Shown in pieces: positions 1 to 8,369 of a stretch of 64,000 nucleotides of DNA. Source of the stretch: Bradyrhizobium sediminis (GTDB lineage: Bacteria; Pseudomonadota; Alphaproteobacteria; Rhizobiales; Xanthobacteraceae); the NCBI RefSeq assembly GCF_018736085.1, contig NZ_CP076134.1, positions 3,420,501 through 3,484,500 of the forward strand, written 5' to 3'. The number at the start of each line of letters is the position of its first letter. The first letter of the stretch is position 1. A program made the translations under genes and the position numbers. Below the pieces are notes generated by a model. It made no database searches and was not told the origin of the DNA. It worked only from the letters and a program-made list of their open reading frames with translations.

Positions 1-122
1 GCGAGATCGGACAGTTCTGCGCCGACATGGCCCATGAAACCCTGACGGCCGACGCTGTCGCGGATTCGCGTTGCGATTCCAGCGAAGTCCAAATCGGGCT
101 TCGGGTCGGGATTCCCCGTCAT
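1..122 (-). CDS. PaaI-family hotdog thioesterase, N-terminal fragment cut by window edge
   Basis: Only the first 40 codons are present; the gene runs off the left edge. The visible N-terminus (helix followed by RDSVGRQGFMGHVGAELSDL) matches the start of PaaI/HGG-type hotdog acyl-CoA thioesterases, in which a short helical lead is followed by the first strand of the hotdog fold. The ATG overlaps the stop codon of the upstream TetR gene in an ATGA arrangement, so the two are probably translationally coupled and the regulator may control this enzyme. The catalytic region lies outside the window, so the family call is tentative. Confidence 0.6.
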   Translation of the reverse strand, partial: MTGNPDPKPDLDFAGIATRIRDSVGRQGFMGHVGAELSDL

Positions 123-721
123 GGCGTGCCTCCGGTCTGTTGAATGGCTTCCGGCGCGACCAGCGCGCGGATCGCGCAGGCGATCAGGATGTCGGCCTGA
201 AGTCTTGGGTCGCTGCGGTCGCGGCCCGACAGCCAGGCGCGACAGAAAATCTGCGCGGGTCCGACGATCTGGCTGAAGAACAGCGTCGAGGTCATCGGCA
301 GCAATTCGCCGCGCGCAATCAGTGGCGCGCGCCAGCGTTCGACGCCCTCGGCGAGGCGCGAATTCTGCGTCCGTTGCGCGTCCCTGACCTCTTCGGTCCA
401 TTCGCTGCGCGAAATCTCGAACAGATAGCGCGCCTCGCGGCGGCTGTTCACCACCCAATCCAGATGCGCGCGGATCAGGCGGCCGATGCCCTCCTGCGCG
501 CTGCACGGCGCATCGATCGCAGCCAACACCGCGGCGTGATAGTGCTGCAGCACTTCCAGAAACAGCGTGCCCGCCAGTTCCTTCTTCGATCCGAAAAAAT
601 GGAAGAAGCTGCCGTTCGAGGCCCGCGCGCGGGTGCGAATGGCCGCCACCGTCGCCCCCTCGAAGCCGTCACGGTCGAACACCGCCAAGCCGGCGGCCAG
701 CAGATCCTCGCGTACAGCCAT
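119..721 (-). CDS. TetR/AcrR-family transcriptional regulator
   Basis: The protein has 200 residues, the usual TetR size. Residues about 5-50 form the DNA-binding helix-turn-helix, with the typical recognition segment ASNGSFFHFFGSKKELAG; the rest would be the ligand-binding and dimerisation domain. It overlaps the downstream thioesterase start by four bases (ATGA), which suggests one transcript. The promoter region carries two direct repeats likely to be its own operator (748-770). The inducer cannot be told from sequence; control of acyl-CoA or aromatic metabolism is a guess from the thioesterase partner. Confidence 0.9.
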   Translation of the reverse strand: MAVREDLLAAGLAVFDRDGFEGATVAAIRTRARASNGSFFHFFGSKKELAGTLFLEVLQHYHAAVLAAIDAPCSAQEGIGRLIRAHLDWVVNSRREARYLFEISRSEWTEEVRDAQRTQNSRLAEGVERWRAPLIARGELLPMTSTLFFSQIVGPAQIFCRAWLSGRDRSDPRLQADILIACAIRALVAPEAIQQTGGTP

Positions 722-747
722 CCCGATCTCTCGAATTCGCCTAGATG

Positions 748-780
748 ATTACTCTAGAGCATCACTCTAGAAATGGTCAA
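748..780 (-). promoter_or_regulatory. TetR promoter with tandem CTAGAGT operator repeats
   Basis: On the minus strand a -35-like TTGACC (775-780) lies 18 bp from TAGAGT (751-756). Two direct repeats, CTAGAGTGAT and CTAGAGTAAT (+ strand 761-770 and 748-757, period 13 bp), cover the spacer and the -10. Each half contains the palindrome CTAG. Position over the promoter fits autorepression by the TetR protein. This is a pattern reading, not a demonstrated site. Confidence 0.5.
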
Positions 781-817
781 GCGCGGGCGTGGGGCGAAAA
801 CGCGACCCAGCGATAGC

Positions 818-1753
818 CTATTGGGAGATCGGGGGGGCTGGCGGTCCCGCCGGGGGCACCGGTGGCAGGGCCGGCGCGGAGGCTGTCACGGCGGGGGGTG
901 GAGCCGGTGGCGCTGCTGGCTGCGCAGGCGCCGCGGCCGGCTCCGATGAGCCGCTGGAGACGGCGGCCGATACCGACGGCGCTTCAGCCGGCGGGGCCGG
1001 TGTAACCGGGGGGACCGGATCGGGCCGCAGCGCCGGGGTGGCGCCGCCGGTCTCCTTTGGCGCATCGACCTTGGCGGTCTCGGACTTGCTCTCGCCCGAC
1101 GGTTTGGCGGCCTCGTCCTTGGCGGTGTCGCTCTTCGGCGTGTCCTCTTTCGCCGCCTCGCCCTTGGCAGGCTCTTCCTTGGCCGCATCGCCCTTGGGCG
1201 GCTCTTCGCTGCCCGGCTTGCCCTTCTTGCCCAGCTTCTGCCTGGCAACCGATTTGCGGCCATCGGGGCCGGTTGTGAGCGCGGCCTGCGCCGGTTGCTG
1301 CTGGCCATCGGCCGCGGGTTTGGCCGCGTCAGGCGCCTCCCCCGGGCGTGCCAGCCGCTTGGCATTGCGGCCCGGATGCGCCCCAGGTCCGTCCGCATCG
1401 GGCCTGGCGGCATGCTGCGGCTCGGCACCAGGCTTGGCGTCCTTGCCCTGCTTCGCTTGATCCTGCTTCGCCTGATAGCGGGGATCGGCGGCGCCGCTGG
1501 ACACCAGGAAGGACGCCAGCACCCCGGCCATCTCACTGGAGGTGGTGTAGTGCTGGCGCAGGAAGCCCGGCAACGAGGAGGCCGACACGGTTTTCAGGAG
1601 ACCGCGCGGGCTCTTATGGCAGGCGTTGCAGGTGCCCGCGAAGATCTGGGAAGGGCTCTTGCCGGCATCGAGATTTTCCGCCCGCACCGGGATCGCCGCG
1701 AGACAGCCGATCAGAAACATCACCGTCGCTAAACTGAGCGCTCGGCTCAACAT
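818..1753 (-). CDS. Exported c-type haem protein with long Lys/Glu/Ala/Pro-rich tail
   Basis: The 311-residue product starts with a signal peptide cleaved near PVRA-EN, followed by one haem-attachment motif CNACH at about residues 41-45 and a Met (SSEMAG) that could be the distal ligand, giving a small cytochrome-c-like domain of about 100 residues. The remaining 200 residues are low complexity: imperfect AKEEPAKGEAAKED units, then a Pro/Ala/Val-rich end. GGAG lies 9 bases before the ATG. The tail resembles a periplasmic spacer; no redox partner is adjacent. The domain call is from the motif only, and the function is unknown. Confidence 0.75.
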   Translation of the reverse strand: MLSRALSLATVMFLIGCLAAIPVRAENLDAGKSPSQIFAGTCNACHKSPRGLLKTVSASSLPGFLRQHYTTSSEMAGVLASFLVSSGAADPRYQAKQDQAKQGKDAKPGAEPQHAARPDADGPGAHPGRNAKRLARPGEAPDAAKPAADGQQQPAQAALTTGPDGRKSVARQKLGKKGKPGSEEPPKGDAAKEEPAKGEAAKEDTPKSDTAKDEAAKPSGESKSETAKVDAPKETGGATPALRPDPVPPVTPAPPAEAPSVSAAVSSGSSEPAAAPAQPAAPPAPPPAVTASAPALPPVPPAGPPAPPISQ

Positions 1754-1898
1754 CTCGTCATTCTCCAGATGCGGAATTCGCGCGCCCCATCCAAAATCCG
1801 ACCGGCGTGGCAGCGGTCACCTTTTAGCCGATTGTGACGCGAATGGAAGCGCGCACATCTAACGCATCTGCGTGATCGCCGGATCCTCAGATATCCGC

Positions 1899-1914
1899 TT
1901 TGTGCACAATGCAC
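1899..1914. repeat. Left target-site duplication of the IS1202-like element
   Basis: TTTGTGCACAATGCAC, identical to 3453-3468. The target itself has an inverted core GTGCA-CAA-TGCAC. Confidence 0.85.
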
Positions 1915-3452
1915 TGTCCGTAGCGGGTGAAGTTGTCGTATTTTTGTAGCTCGTGATCTGTCGCCTTCGTTATTGAGTTTCGGAGGAGCCGGAAGGCGTG
2001 GACGGTTCCGCCGGTTTGGTCATGCCATGGATATTGGTGGCAGGTTAGCCCCTCGGGTTGGTTTCTTTGTTTGACTTGAAGCCCGTTTCTCCGCCCCGAC
2101 CCGCGCTATCTCGACGGCGGCGCGCGCAGGAGCGGTCAAGGACGCGCACTTGCGCGCCCGTAAGGGCTTGTCCTTGACGGCTCCGAGCACGCTGCCAGGC
2201 TGAGGCGCGTCGGGGCTGATCTGCTGTCCATCGGCGGCAAACCTCGCCAATCGGTGCGGGCCAAGGAACACGCCCACGGTGCCATCGGGATACCCGTGAA
2301 CCCGCACCACGGCCTTGACGAAGTGGGGCCTGAGCCGGCTCTCCGGCAACTGCAGCCGCCGGCCGCTCCATGCGATCGTGTTGTCGTTGGCGACGGTTCG
2401 CTCTTCGATCACGCACAGCGCTTCGCGCCAGGCCTCGTGCCGGTCGGCTACGAACGCCGTGCCTTGCTGTTCGGCCACGATCGCAAACGCCGCATTATGC
2501 TCGGCGATGTAATGCGCCTTCAACCACGCATTGGCGGCCTCGACCGTCCTGATCCCGGCGAGCCGCAGATCCTTCGGCAGCCGGCCCTGCAGCGTGCCGA
2601 ACACCCGCTCTGAACGCCCGCGCGCCTGCGGCGAATAGGCCGCGATATGCTCGATCCCAAGATGCGATAAAGCCCGTCCCACCTGGGTTTGTTGCGTCTT
2701 CGAGACCTTCGCGCCGGCCTTCGGGGTGTAGAAGTAATGGCTGCCGCGATCGGTGTAGAGCGCGCAGAACAGACCACGCTCGCCAATCACCTCGCCCAAG
2801 GCCCGGAACGTCGACGCCGTCCCTTCTTCCTCGACCAGCAGCATCGAGTAGATCTCGCTCGTCGCATCGTCCATCGTGACGATCAGGTCCATCGCCGGCA
2901 GACCTTCGATCCAGACGTGGCGCGACCCGTCCTGGTGAAGCAGCATGCCCCGAAGCGGCCGGCGCGGACGCTTCTTGCGGTGCGCCGAACGCTTCGGCGC
3001 CTTCTGCACCAAGCCCGCAGCATGCAAGGCCAGCTTCGTCACCGTGTAGCCCAGCACATAGCCATGTCGCTTTTGCAGCTGCTCGTGGAAGTGCTTCACC
3101 GTGAAATCGGCGTACTTGTCCCGGAACAGCCCCAGCATCCGCTCCAGCTCTTCCTCCGGCGCACGCCTCGGTGATCGCCGGCCCATGCGCCGGTCGACCA
3201 GCCCGTCATCGCCCTCCGCCTCAAAGCGTTCCGCCCAACGTTGGAACGTCCGCACGTTGATCCCCAGAAGCTCAGACGCCGCCTCCTGCGTCAGCTCCTT
3301 CGCCTCAGTCCGATCCAGCAAACTCGAAAACCGCATCCGTCGTACACCCTCGTGAATGGATGCCGTGCCCATCGTGCCCCCTTTGTTCCGGGGCACCAAA
3401 AACACGACACTTCACGAGCTACAAACAGGCGACAGATCACGAGCTACTGACA
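1915..3452 (-). mobile_element. IS1202/ISNCY-like insertion sequence, apparently intact (1538 bp)
   Basis: Terminal inverted repeats begin TGTC-GTAGC--GTGA at both ends. At each end the motif GTAGCTCGTGA--TGTCG recurs about 25 bp further in, giving tandem transposase-binding sites. The element encloses one transposase gene. It is bounded by identical 16-bp direct repeats TTTGTGCACAATGCAC (1899-1914 and 3453-3468), a long target duplication. Members of the IS1202 family with duplications of roughly this length are known (ISTde1 subgroup, from memory). It lies between the divergent cytochrome and cfa genes. Confidence 0.85.
2020..3372 (-). CDS. IS1202/ISNCY-family DDE transposase
   Basis: The product has 450 residues from the ATG at 3372, which has a GGGGG Shine-Dalgarno about 5 bases upstream; an in-frame start 33 bases earlier lacks one. 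It has an N-terminal helix-turn-helix (SELLGINVRTFQRWAERF), a basic linker, and a DDE integrase core with the first Asp in DLIVTMDDAT, the second in LYTDRGSHY and the Glu in GRSERVFGTLQ. The reading frame is uninterrupted, so the enzyme may be active. It would catalyse cut or copy of the surrounding element. Confidence 0.9.
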   Translation of the reverse strand: MGTASIHEGVRRMRFSSLLDRTEAKELTQEAASELLGINVRTFQRWAERFEAEGDDGLVDRRMGRRSPRRAPEEELERMLGLFRDKYADFTVKHFHEQLQKRHGYVLGYTVTKLALHAAGLVQKAPKRSAHRKKRPRRPLRGMLLHQDGSRHVWIEGLPAMDLIVTMDDATSEIYSMLLVEEEGTASTFRALGEVIGERGLFCALYTDRGSHYFYTPKAGAKVSKTQQTQVGRALSHLGIEHIAAYSPQARGRSERVFGTLQGRLPKDLRLAGIRTVEAANAWLKAHYIAEHNAAFAIVAEQQGTAFVADRHEAWREALCVIEERTVANDNTIAWSGRRLQLPESRLRPHFVKAVVRVHGYPDGTVGVFLGPHRLARFAADGQQISPDAPQPGSVLGAVKDKPLRARKCASLTAPARAAVEIARVGAEKRASSQTKKPTRGANLPPISMA

Positions 3453-3468
3453 TTTGTGCACAATGCAC
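3453..3468. repeat. Right target-site duplication of the IS1202-like element
   Basis: An exact copy of 1899-1914. Its presence marks the insertion as recent enough for both copies to be unmutated. Confidence 0.85.
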
Positions 3469-3592
3469 TAGCGCCCCCGGAACATCGCTACTATCATTGC
3501 GTTGTCACGCTCCCGGGAGCCTCTCTCCGGCGGCGTCGCGTGTGACGGCCGGCACGTTAACCTCGTTGGGATCGCTCCGTTTGGTGGTTTCG

Positions 3593-4843
3593 ATGGACCG
3601 CTTGTTGCGTTACTTCCTGAGTCAGTTCATTCGCCGCGGCTCGATGAGCTTCACGACCGCGAGCGGGACGAAATTTACCTGCGGCGACGGCACCGGCGAG
3701 CCGGTCTCGGCCCGGTTCCTGACTGCCGACGCCGAGCGCCGGATTCTCCTCAACCCTGAGCTGGCGCTGGGCGAAGTCTACATGGACGGCACATTCGTCG
3801 TCGAGAATGGCTCGATTGCGGATGCGCTGGCGATCCTGATGGATCAGCCCGACATATTGCCGCGCAATGCCAAGCTGCAATGGTGGCTGCGTTACCTGCT
3901 CAGACACATCAGGCAATTCAATCCGCGCGGCCGGTCCAGGGATAACGTCGCGCACCATTACGATCTCGATGGCCGCCTTTACGCCCTCTTCCTTGATGCC
4001 GACAAACAATACAGCTGCGCCTATTTCGAAACACCTGACGCGACGCTCGACGACGCCCAGCTCGCCAAGAAGCGCCATCTCGCCGCCAAGCTGTTGATCC
4101 GGCCCGACGACCGCGTGCTCGATATCGGCTCCGGCTGGGGCGGCCTTGGCCTCTATCTGGCCGAAATGACCGGCGCCAGCGTCACCGGCGTGACGCTATC
4201 GACCGAGCAATTGCACGCATCGAACGCCCGCGCAGCCGAGAAGAACCTGACGTCATCGGCGAAGTTCTTTCTCGAGGATTATCGCGACATTCCGGGCCCG
4301 TTCGACCGCATCGTGTCGGTCGGCATGTTCGAACATGTCGGCGTCGATTTCTACGAGACCTATTTCCGGCGCTGCGCCGAGCTCCTCACCGATGACGGCG
4401 TGATGGTGCTGCATTCGATCGGCCGCTCGGAGGGGCCCGACGCTACCAATCCCTGGATCACGAAGTACATTTTCCCCGGCGGCTATATCCCCGCATTGTC
4501 CGAGGTGACCCGCGCGATCGAGCGTTCCGGACTGCTGGTATGCGACGTCGAAATTCTGCGGATGCATTACGCGGAAACGCTGAAAGCGTGGCGCGAACGT
4601 TTCGCGGCGCGGCGGGAAGAAGCCGTGCGGCTCTATGACGAGCGCTTTGCGCGAATGTGGGAGTTTTATCTCGCATGCTCGGAAATGTCGTTCCGCAAGC
4701 AGAACATGATGAACTTCCAGATCCAGCTCACCAAGCGTCAGGGCGTCGTGCCGATGACCCGGGACTACATCACGGGCGAGGAAGCCAAACTGCGCGGGAT
4801 CGAGCCCGGCAAGCGGCCGCGCCTACAGATCGCGGGCGAATAG
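3593..4843 (+). CDS. cfa: Cyclopropane-fatty-acyl-phospholipid synthase (SAM-dependent)
   Basis: This 416-residue membrane-associated enzyme transfers a methylene from S-adenosylmethionine to cis double bonds of phospholipid acyl chains. The SAM site VLDIGSGWGGLGLYLAE is at about residues 172-188, followed by GVTLSTEQ and the substrate region EDYRDI and FEHVG typical of Cfa/CmaA. I chose the ATG at 3593 because the N-terminus MDRLLRYFLSQF matches the family; the open frame extends 79 codons further upstream, but that part reads through the end of the insertion sequence. The native upstream promoter has been separated from sequences beyond 3452 by the IS. Confidence 0.92.
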   Translation: MDRLLRYFLSQFIRRGSMSFTTASGTKFTCGDGTGEPVSARFLTADAERRILLNPELALGEVYMDGTFVVENGSIADALAILMDQPDILPRNAKLQWWLRYLLRHIRQFNPRGRSRDNVAHHYDLDGRLYALFLDADKQYSCAYFETPDATLDDAQLAKKRHLAAKLLIRPDDRVLDIGSGWGGLGLYLAEMTGASVTGVTLSTEQLHASNARAAEKNLTSSAKFFLEDYRDIPGPFDRIVSVGMFEHVGVDFYETYFRRCAELLTDDGVMVLHSIGRSEGPDATNPWITKYIFPGGYIPALSEVTRAIERSGLLVCDVEILRMHYAETLKAWRERFAARREEAVRLYDERFARMWEFYLACSEMSFRKQNMMNFQIQLTKRQGVVPMTRDYITGEEAKLRGIEPGKRPRLQIAGE

Positions 4844-4952
4844 GTTCTGGGGCGTGAATTCATAAGCCCGCCTTCGATAGCTTGCCTGCTTTAGAAGCGT
4901 AAGCAGCCGTCACTCACCACTGGCGACACTTCAGGAATGTGTCAGGACAAAG

Positions 4953-5507
4953 CTATCGGCACAATTCCCGTCGCATAACATGCCGACGAGTTCCTGCTCG
5001 GCCGACCTCACGAAATCCTGCTGCTATAAACGTCTGTACGTATCCCATAAAACGATAGCTGGGCGAGTCTGGATCAACGGGATACGCTTCGACAACGGTC
5101 GCTCCACGCTTCTCGGCGCTCTGCACCGCTGCTTCGATGACTTGTTTCGTCAGTCCCTGTCCGCGCAACTCTCGACGAATGAAAAAGCAAACCAACGACC
5201 ATACTTGTTCAGGACGTTCGCCAGCGTCGTTCGGACCGCCAAGGTCACGGTATGTTGGCCTGGGGGCGATCGAGCACCATGCAACGGGCTCACCTTCGGA
5301 ATAGCCGAGCAACCCGATTGGCATGTCATCGCTGACATACTGCTGTATTGCAGCTTTCCGATCTGGACCCTTAGTGGTTTTGGCACCGGCTCTCCACACC
5401 ATGCACCAGCAGTTTTTTGGTCCACCCCGGCTCTCGAACAAGCGCTCGAAATCTCCCCAGCGTGCAGCATCTACTTCGTGATACTCAAGATTATGCATGC
5501 GCTTCAT
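4953..5507 (-). CDS. GNAT-family N-acetyltransferase
   Basis: The protein has 184 residues from the ATG at 5507, which follows GAGGAG by 10 bases. The acetyl-CoA loop is visible as FFIRRELRGQGLTKQVIE, and the C-terminal beta-bulge region as FIAAGFREVGR. An N-terminal stretch GGPKNCWCMVWRAG is characteristic of a subgroup of GNATs often annotated only as acetyltransferase. No partner gene is adjacent, and it is convergent with cfa. The substrate is unknown. Confidence 0.85.
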   Translation of the reverse strand: MKRMHNLEYHEVDAARWGDFERLFESRGGPKNCWCMVWRAGAKTTKGPDRKAAIQQYVSDDMPIGLLGYSEGEPVAWCSIAPRPTYRDLGGPNDAGERPEQVWSLVCFFIRRELRGQGLTKQVIEAAVQSAEKRGATVVEAYPVDPDSPSYRFMGYVQTFIAAGFREVGRAGTRRHVMRRELCR

Positions 5508-5641
5508 GATCACGAATCTCCTCATTCGTGCAATCAATGTAACCGGGAAAAGCCCGCTGCCGAGCAGCGAATTGCCGAGCTGAATAGAAAGCTGGGTGTG
5601 TAGTCGCTACCATCGGCGATTGATTGATGGGGGGGCAACGA

Positions 5642-6100
5642 ATGACCGACGAAGACGAGAGGGCGCGTTTAGAACGCATAGTAGCCATTGCCTCGATCAC
5701 GGGGGGTTGCCCCCTCAAAGAAGCCCTGAAAGTCGCTTTGCCCGATGTGAAGTGGCTGGATTTGGGCACAAATAGCGCCGATTCCGTCGACTATCCCGAT
5801 TTCGCCGGCAAGCTGGCCGATGCCATCAAGGCCGGCAAGGCCGGACGCGGCATTCTGGTCTGCGGATCGGGCATCGGCATTTCGATCGCCGCCAACCGCC
5901 ATGCGCATATCCGTTGCGCGCTTGCGCATGATGTCACGGGCGAGCGGCTGTGCCGCCAGCATAATGACGCGAATGTTTTGGCGATGGGCGGACGGTTGAT
6001 CGGCGAAGCGGTAGCGAAAGAATGCGTCGAAGTGTTCTTGAGCACGAAATTCGGCGGCGGTCGCCATCAAAAGCGCGTCGATAAACTGGGTTCCTGTTAG
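5642..6100 (+). CDS. rpiB: Ribose-5-phosphate isomerase B with altered active-site loop
   Basis: The 152-residue product matches RpiB, which interconverts ribose 5-phosphate and ribulose 5-phosphate. CGSGIG (catalytic Cys), the HDV and RQHNDAN segments and GRHQKRV are all present. The start at 5642 follows a GGGGGGG purine run. The usual N-terminal S-D-H-G-G loop (Asp-His bind substrate) reads I-A-S-I-T-G-G here. Removing one G from the six-G run at 5701-5706 and adding one G after TCG at 5692-5694 restores S-D-H-G-G, so two compensating indels are likely. The protein may be impaired, or the bases may be sequencing errors. Confidence 0.9.
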   Translation: MTDEDERARLERIVAIASITGGCPLKEALKVALPDVKWLDLGTNSADSVDYPDFAGKLADAIKAGKAGRGILVCGSGIGISIAANRHAHIRCALAHDVTGERLCRQHNDANVLAMGGRLIGEAVAKECVEVFLSTKFGGGRHQKRVDKLGSC

Positions 6101-6303
6101 TTGCGCAGGCTGAAATGGGATCCGTGGTGCGCCCAGGGCGCCGCCGGACGCGAAAGCTGCGCGTGAAAAGCCGCCAGCACCGAACGATCGCAGGGGGACT
6201 TGCAGCTGGAAACCTCTTCCATGGCGTCGATCAGCATCGACAGCCAGGCTGTTTCGCCGCCTGCCGACGGCCAAGGTCTCGAAGTCGGTAGCTGCTGACC
6301 CAT
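6097..6303 (-). CDS. Small hypothetical protein
   Basis: A 68-residue frame from the ATG at 6303, which has AAGGGA five bases upstream. It is convergent with rpiB and overlaps its stop by four bases. No domain is recognised; the C-terminus is rich in His, Ser and Ala (SRPAAPWAHHGSHFSLRN). The Shine-Dalgarno and the absence of a competing frame make it plausible, but codon evidence is weak. Confidence 0.45.
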   Translation of the reverse strand: MGQQLPTSRPWPSAGGETAWLSMLIDAMEEVSSCKSPCDRSVLAAFHAQLSRPAAPWAHHGSHFSLRN

Positions 6304-6446
6304 TGCGATCCCTTGCACCCTCTCCCAGCCCGTCCCAACCAATCCGGACGCCGCCAAGACGTTCCCGCCGACCATGGCCTGAAGAAAATTAACCGAGTGT
6401 GACCTGTTTCACATAAGATTTGGCCGGGCTGCCCTAAACGTCCGGA

Positions 6447-6569
6447 ATGGCCCGGAAAACCTACCCATCATCGTTCGATCCGCACGCCGACATCGGCACC
6501 GACTACGCCTTGATCGCCACCGGCGTTGGCGCTGCCGTGGTCGCGCTGATCTATCTCCTCCTGATCTGA
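6447..6569 (+). CDS. Small single-pass membrane protein (40 aa)
   Basis: The frame encodes MARKTYPSSFDPHADIG, then one hydrophobic segment of about 20 residues (ALIATGVGAAVVALIYLLL) ending at the stop. The ribosome-binding site is poor (CCGGA directly before ATG). Its hydrophobic helix and basic/polar N-terminus suggest an inner-membrane peptide. It is not recognised as a named family, and chance is possible at this length. Confidence 0.45.
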   Translation: MARKTYPSSFDPHADIGTDYALIATGVGAAVVALIYLLLI

Positions 6570-6818
6570 ATCAGCGGCGGAGCGCACGTCGCCCGCTTCG
6601 GGTGAGTATGCCGCGCGCGGGATAAGGTTCACGCCGCGCCAAGTTTTCCGGGAAACCCGTCAAGCGGAATGCGTCCGCGTCGGGTTTCATCCACTAAAAA
6701 ATATCAGAATCGTGCATAAGGGACGAAGCGGCTTCCACTGTGAGCGGGAGTGGCGCTTTATTCGCGCCCCGCTTCGAAGAATCCTAAAACGACCCCAATC
6801 CGAAGAACAATCCAGCCT

Positions 6819-8321
6819 ATGGCCCTGACTGATTCGAACGTCCTCAAGCTTGCGCCCGATCCGGGCACTCCGGCCTATCGGAGCGCACCGCACAATATCG
6901 AGGCGGAGCAGAGCCTGTTGGGCGCGATCCTGGTCAACAACGACGCCTTCTACCGGGTTTCGGACTTCCTCGAGCCGCGGCACTTCTTCGAGCCGATCCA
7001 CCAGACCATTTTCGAGACGGGCGGCAGCCTGATTCGGATGGGCAAGGTCGCGACCCCCGTCACGCTGAAGACCTTCCTGCCGGCCGACACCGACATCGGC
7101 GGCATGACGGTCGGCCAATACCTCGCCCGCCTCGCCGCCGAAGCCACCACCATCATCAACGCCCAGGATTACGGGCGGACGATCTACGAACTGGCGCTGC
7201 GCCGCGACCTGATCCGGATCGGCGAGGACATGGTCAATGTCGCCTTCGACGCGCCGGTGGATTTTGCGCCGCGCGCGCAGATCGAGGATGCCGAGCGCAG
7301 GCTCTATGAACTGGCGGAATCCGGCCGCTATGACGGCGGCTTCCAGCGCTTCGCCCAGGCCCTTACCGTCGCCGTCGACATGGCGGCCAAGGCATTCCAG
7401 CGCGACGGCAAATTGTCGGGCATCGCAACGGGCCTGCGCGATCTCGACACCAAGATGGGCGGCCTGCAGGCCTCCGACCTGATCATCGTCGCCGGCCGTC
7501 CCGGCATGGGCAAGACCGCGCTCGCCACCAACATCGCCTACAACGTGGCGAAAGCGCATCGCGCCGAAATCCAGGCCGACGGCACCATGAAATCGGTCAA
7601 TGGCGGCGTCGTCGGCTTCTTCTCCTGCGAAATGTCGGCCGAACAGCTCGCCACCCGTATTCTCGCCGAGCAGACCAGCATCGCCTCCAGCACGATCCGC
7701 CGCGGCGGCATCACCGAGAGCGACTTCGAAAAGATTCGCGACTACTCGATCGAACTGCAGTCGCTGCCGCTCTATGTCGACGAGACCGGCGGCCTGTCGA
7801 TTTCGCAGCTCACCGCGCGCGCCCGCCGCCTGAAGCGGCAGAAGGGCCTCGATCTGATCGTGGTCGACTACATCCAGCTGCTGCAGGGCTCGGGCAAGCG
7901 CGGCAACGACAACCGCGTGCAGGAAGTCACCGAGATCACCACCAGCCTGAAGGCGCTGGCCAAGGAACTCAACGTTCCCATCATCGCGCTGTCGCAGCTC
8001 TCGCGTCAGGTCGAAAGCCGCGACGACAAGCGCCCGCAATTGTCGGACCTGCGCGAATCCGGCTCGATCGAGCAGGACGCCGACGTCGTGATGTTCGTCT
8101 ATCGCGAGGAATATTACCTCGCCAACAAGGAGCCGCGCGTCGGCACGCCGGAATACGAAAAGTGGCAGCTCGACATGTCGCTGGTGCACGGCAAGGCCGA
8201 AGTCATCATCGGCAAGCAGCGCCACGGCCCCACCGGCACGGTGGAACTGGCGTTCGAGGGCCAGTTCACCCGCTTCAGCGATCTCGCGCAGGACAGCCAT
8301 ATGCCGGCGCAGAGCTACTGA
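6819..8321 (+). CDS. dnaB: Replicative DNA helicase DnaB
   Basis: This 500-residue hexameric helicase unwinds DNA at the replication fork. The N-terminal domain includes PHNIEAEQSLLGAIL; the RecA-like domain has Walker A AGRPGMGKTALA at about residue 225, Walker B LDLIVVDYIQLL and the DnaB motif LSQLSRQVESR. There is no intein. I took the start at 6819 (MALTDSN) rather than one 23 codons upstream because the family begins near here. It is followed by alr, a common alphaproteobacterial pair. Confidence 0.97.
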   Translation: MALTDSNVLKLAPDPGTPAYRSAPHNIEAEQSLLGAILVNNDAFYRVSDFLEPRHFFEPIHQTIFETGGSLIRMGKVATPVTLKTFLPADTDIGGMTVGQYLARLAAEATTIINAQDYGRTIYELALRRDLIRIGEDMVNVAFDAPVDFAPRAQIEDAERRLYELAESGRYDGGFQRFAQALTVAVDMAAKAFQRDGKLSGIATGLRDLDTKMGGLQASDLIIVAGRPGMGKTALATNIAYNVAKAHRAEIQADGTMKSVNGGVVGFFSCEMSAEQLATRILAEQTSIASSTIRRGGITESDFEKIRDYSIELQSLPLYVDETGGLSISQLTARARRLKRQKGLDLIVVDYIQLLQGSGKRGNDNRVQEVTEITTSLKALAKELNVPIIALSQLSRQVESRDDKRPQLSDLRESGSIEQDADVVMFVYREEYYLANKEPRVGTPEYEKWQLDMSLVHGKAEVIIGKQRHGPTGTVELAFEGQFTRFSDLAQDSHMPAQSY

Positions 8322-8369
8322 CCCGGCCTGCCCGGTTGAACCGCCGCAGGCCTGTGCGTAAAGTGCGGC

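Noticed and set aside
3356..3592. N-terminal extension of cfa by 79 codons
   Set aside because: It reads through the end of the insertion sequence and its target duplication; the family start is at 3593.
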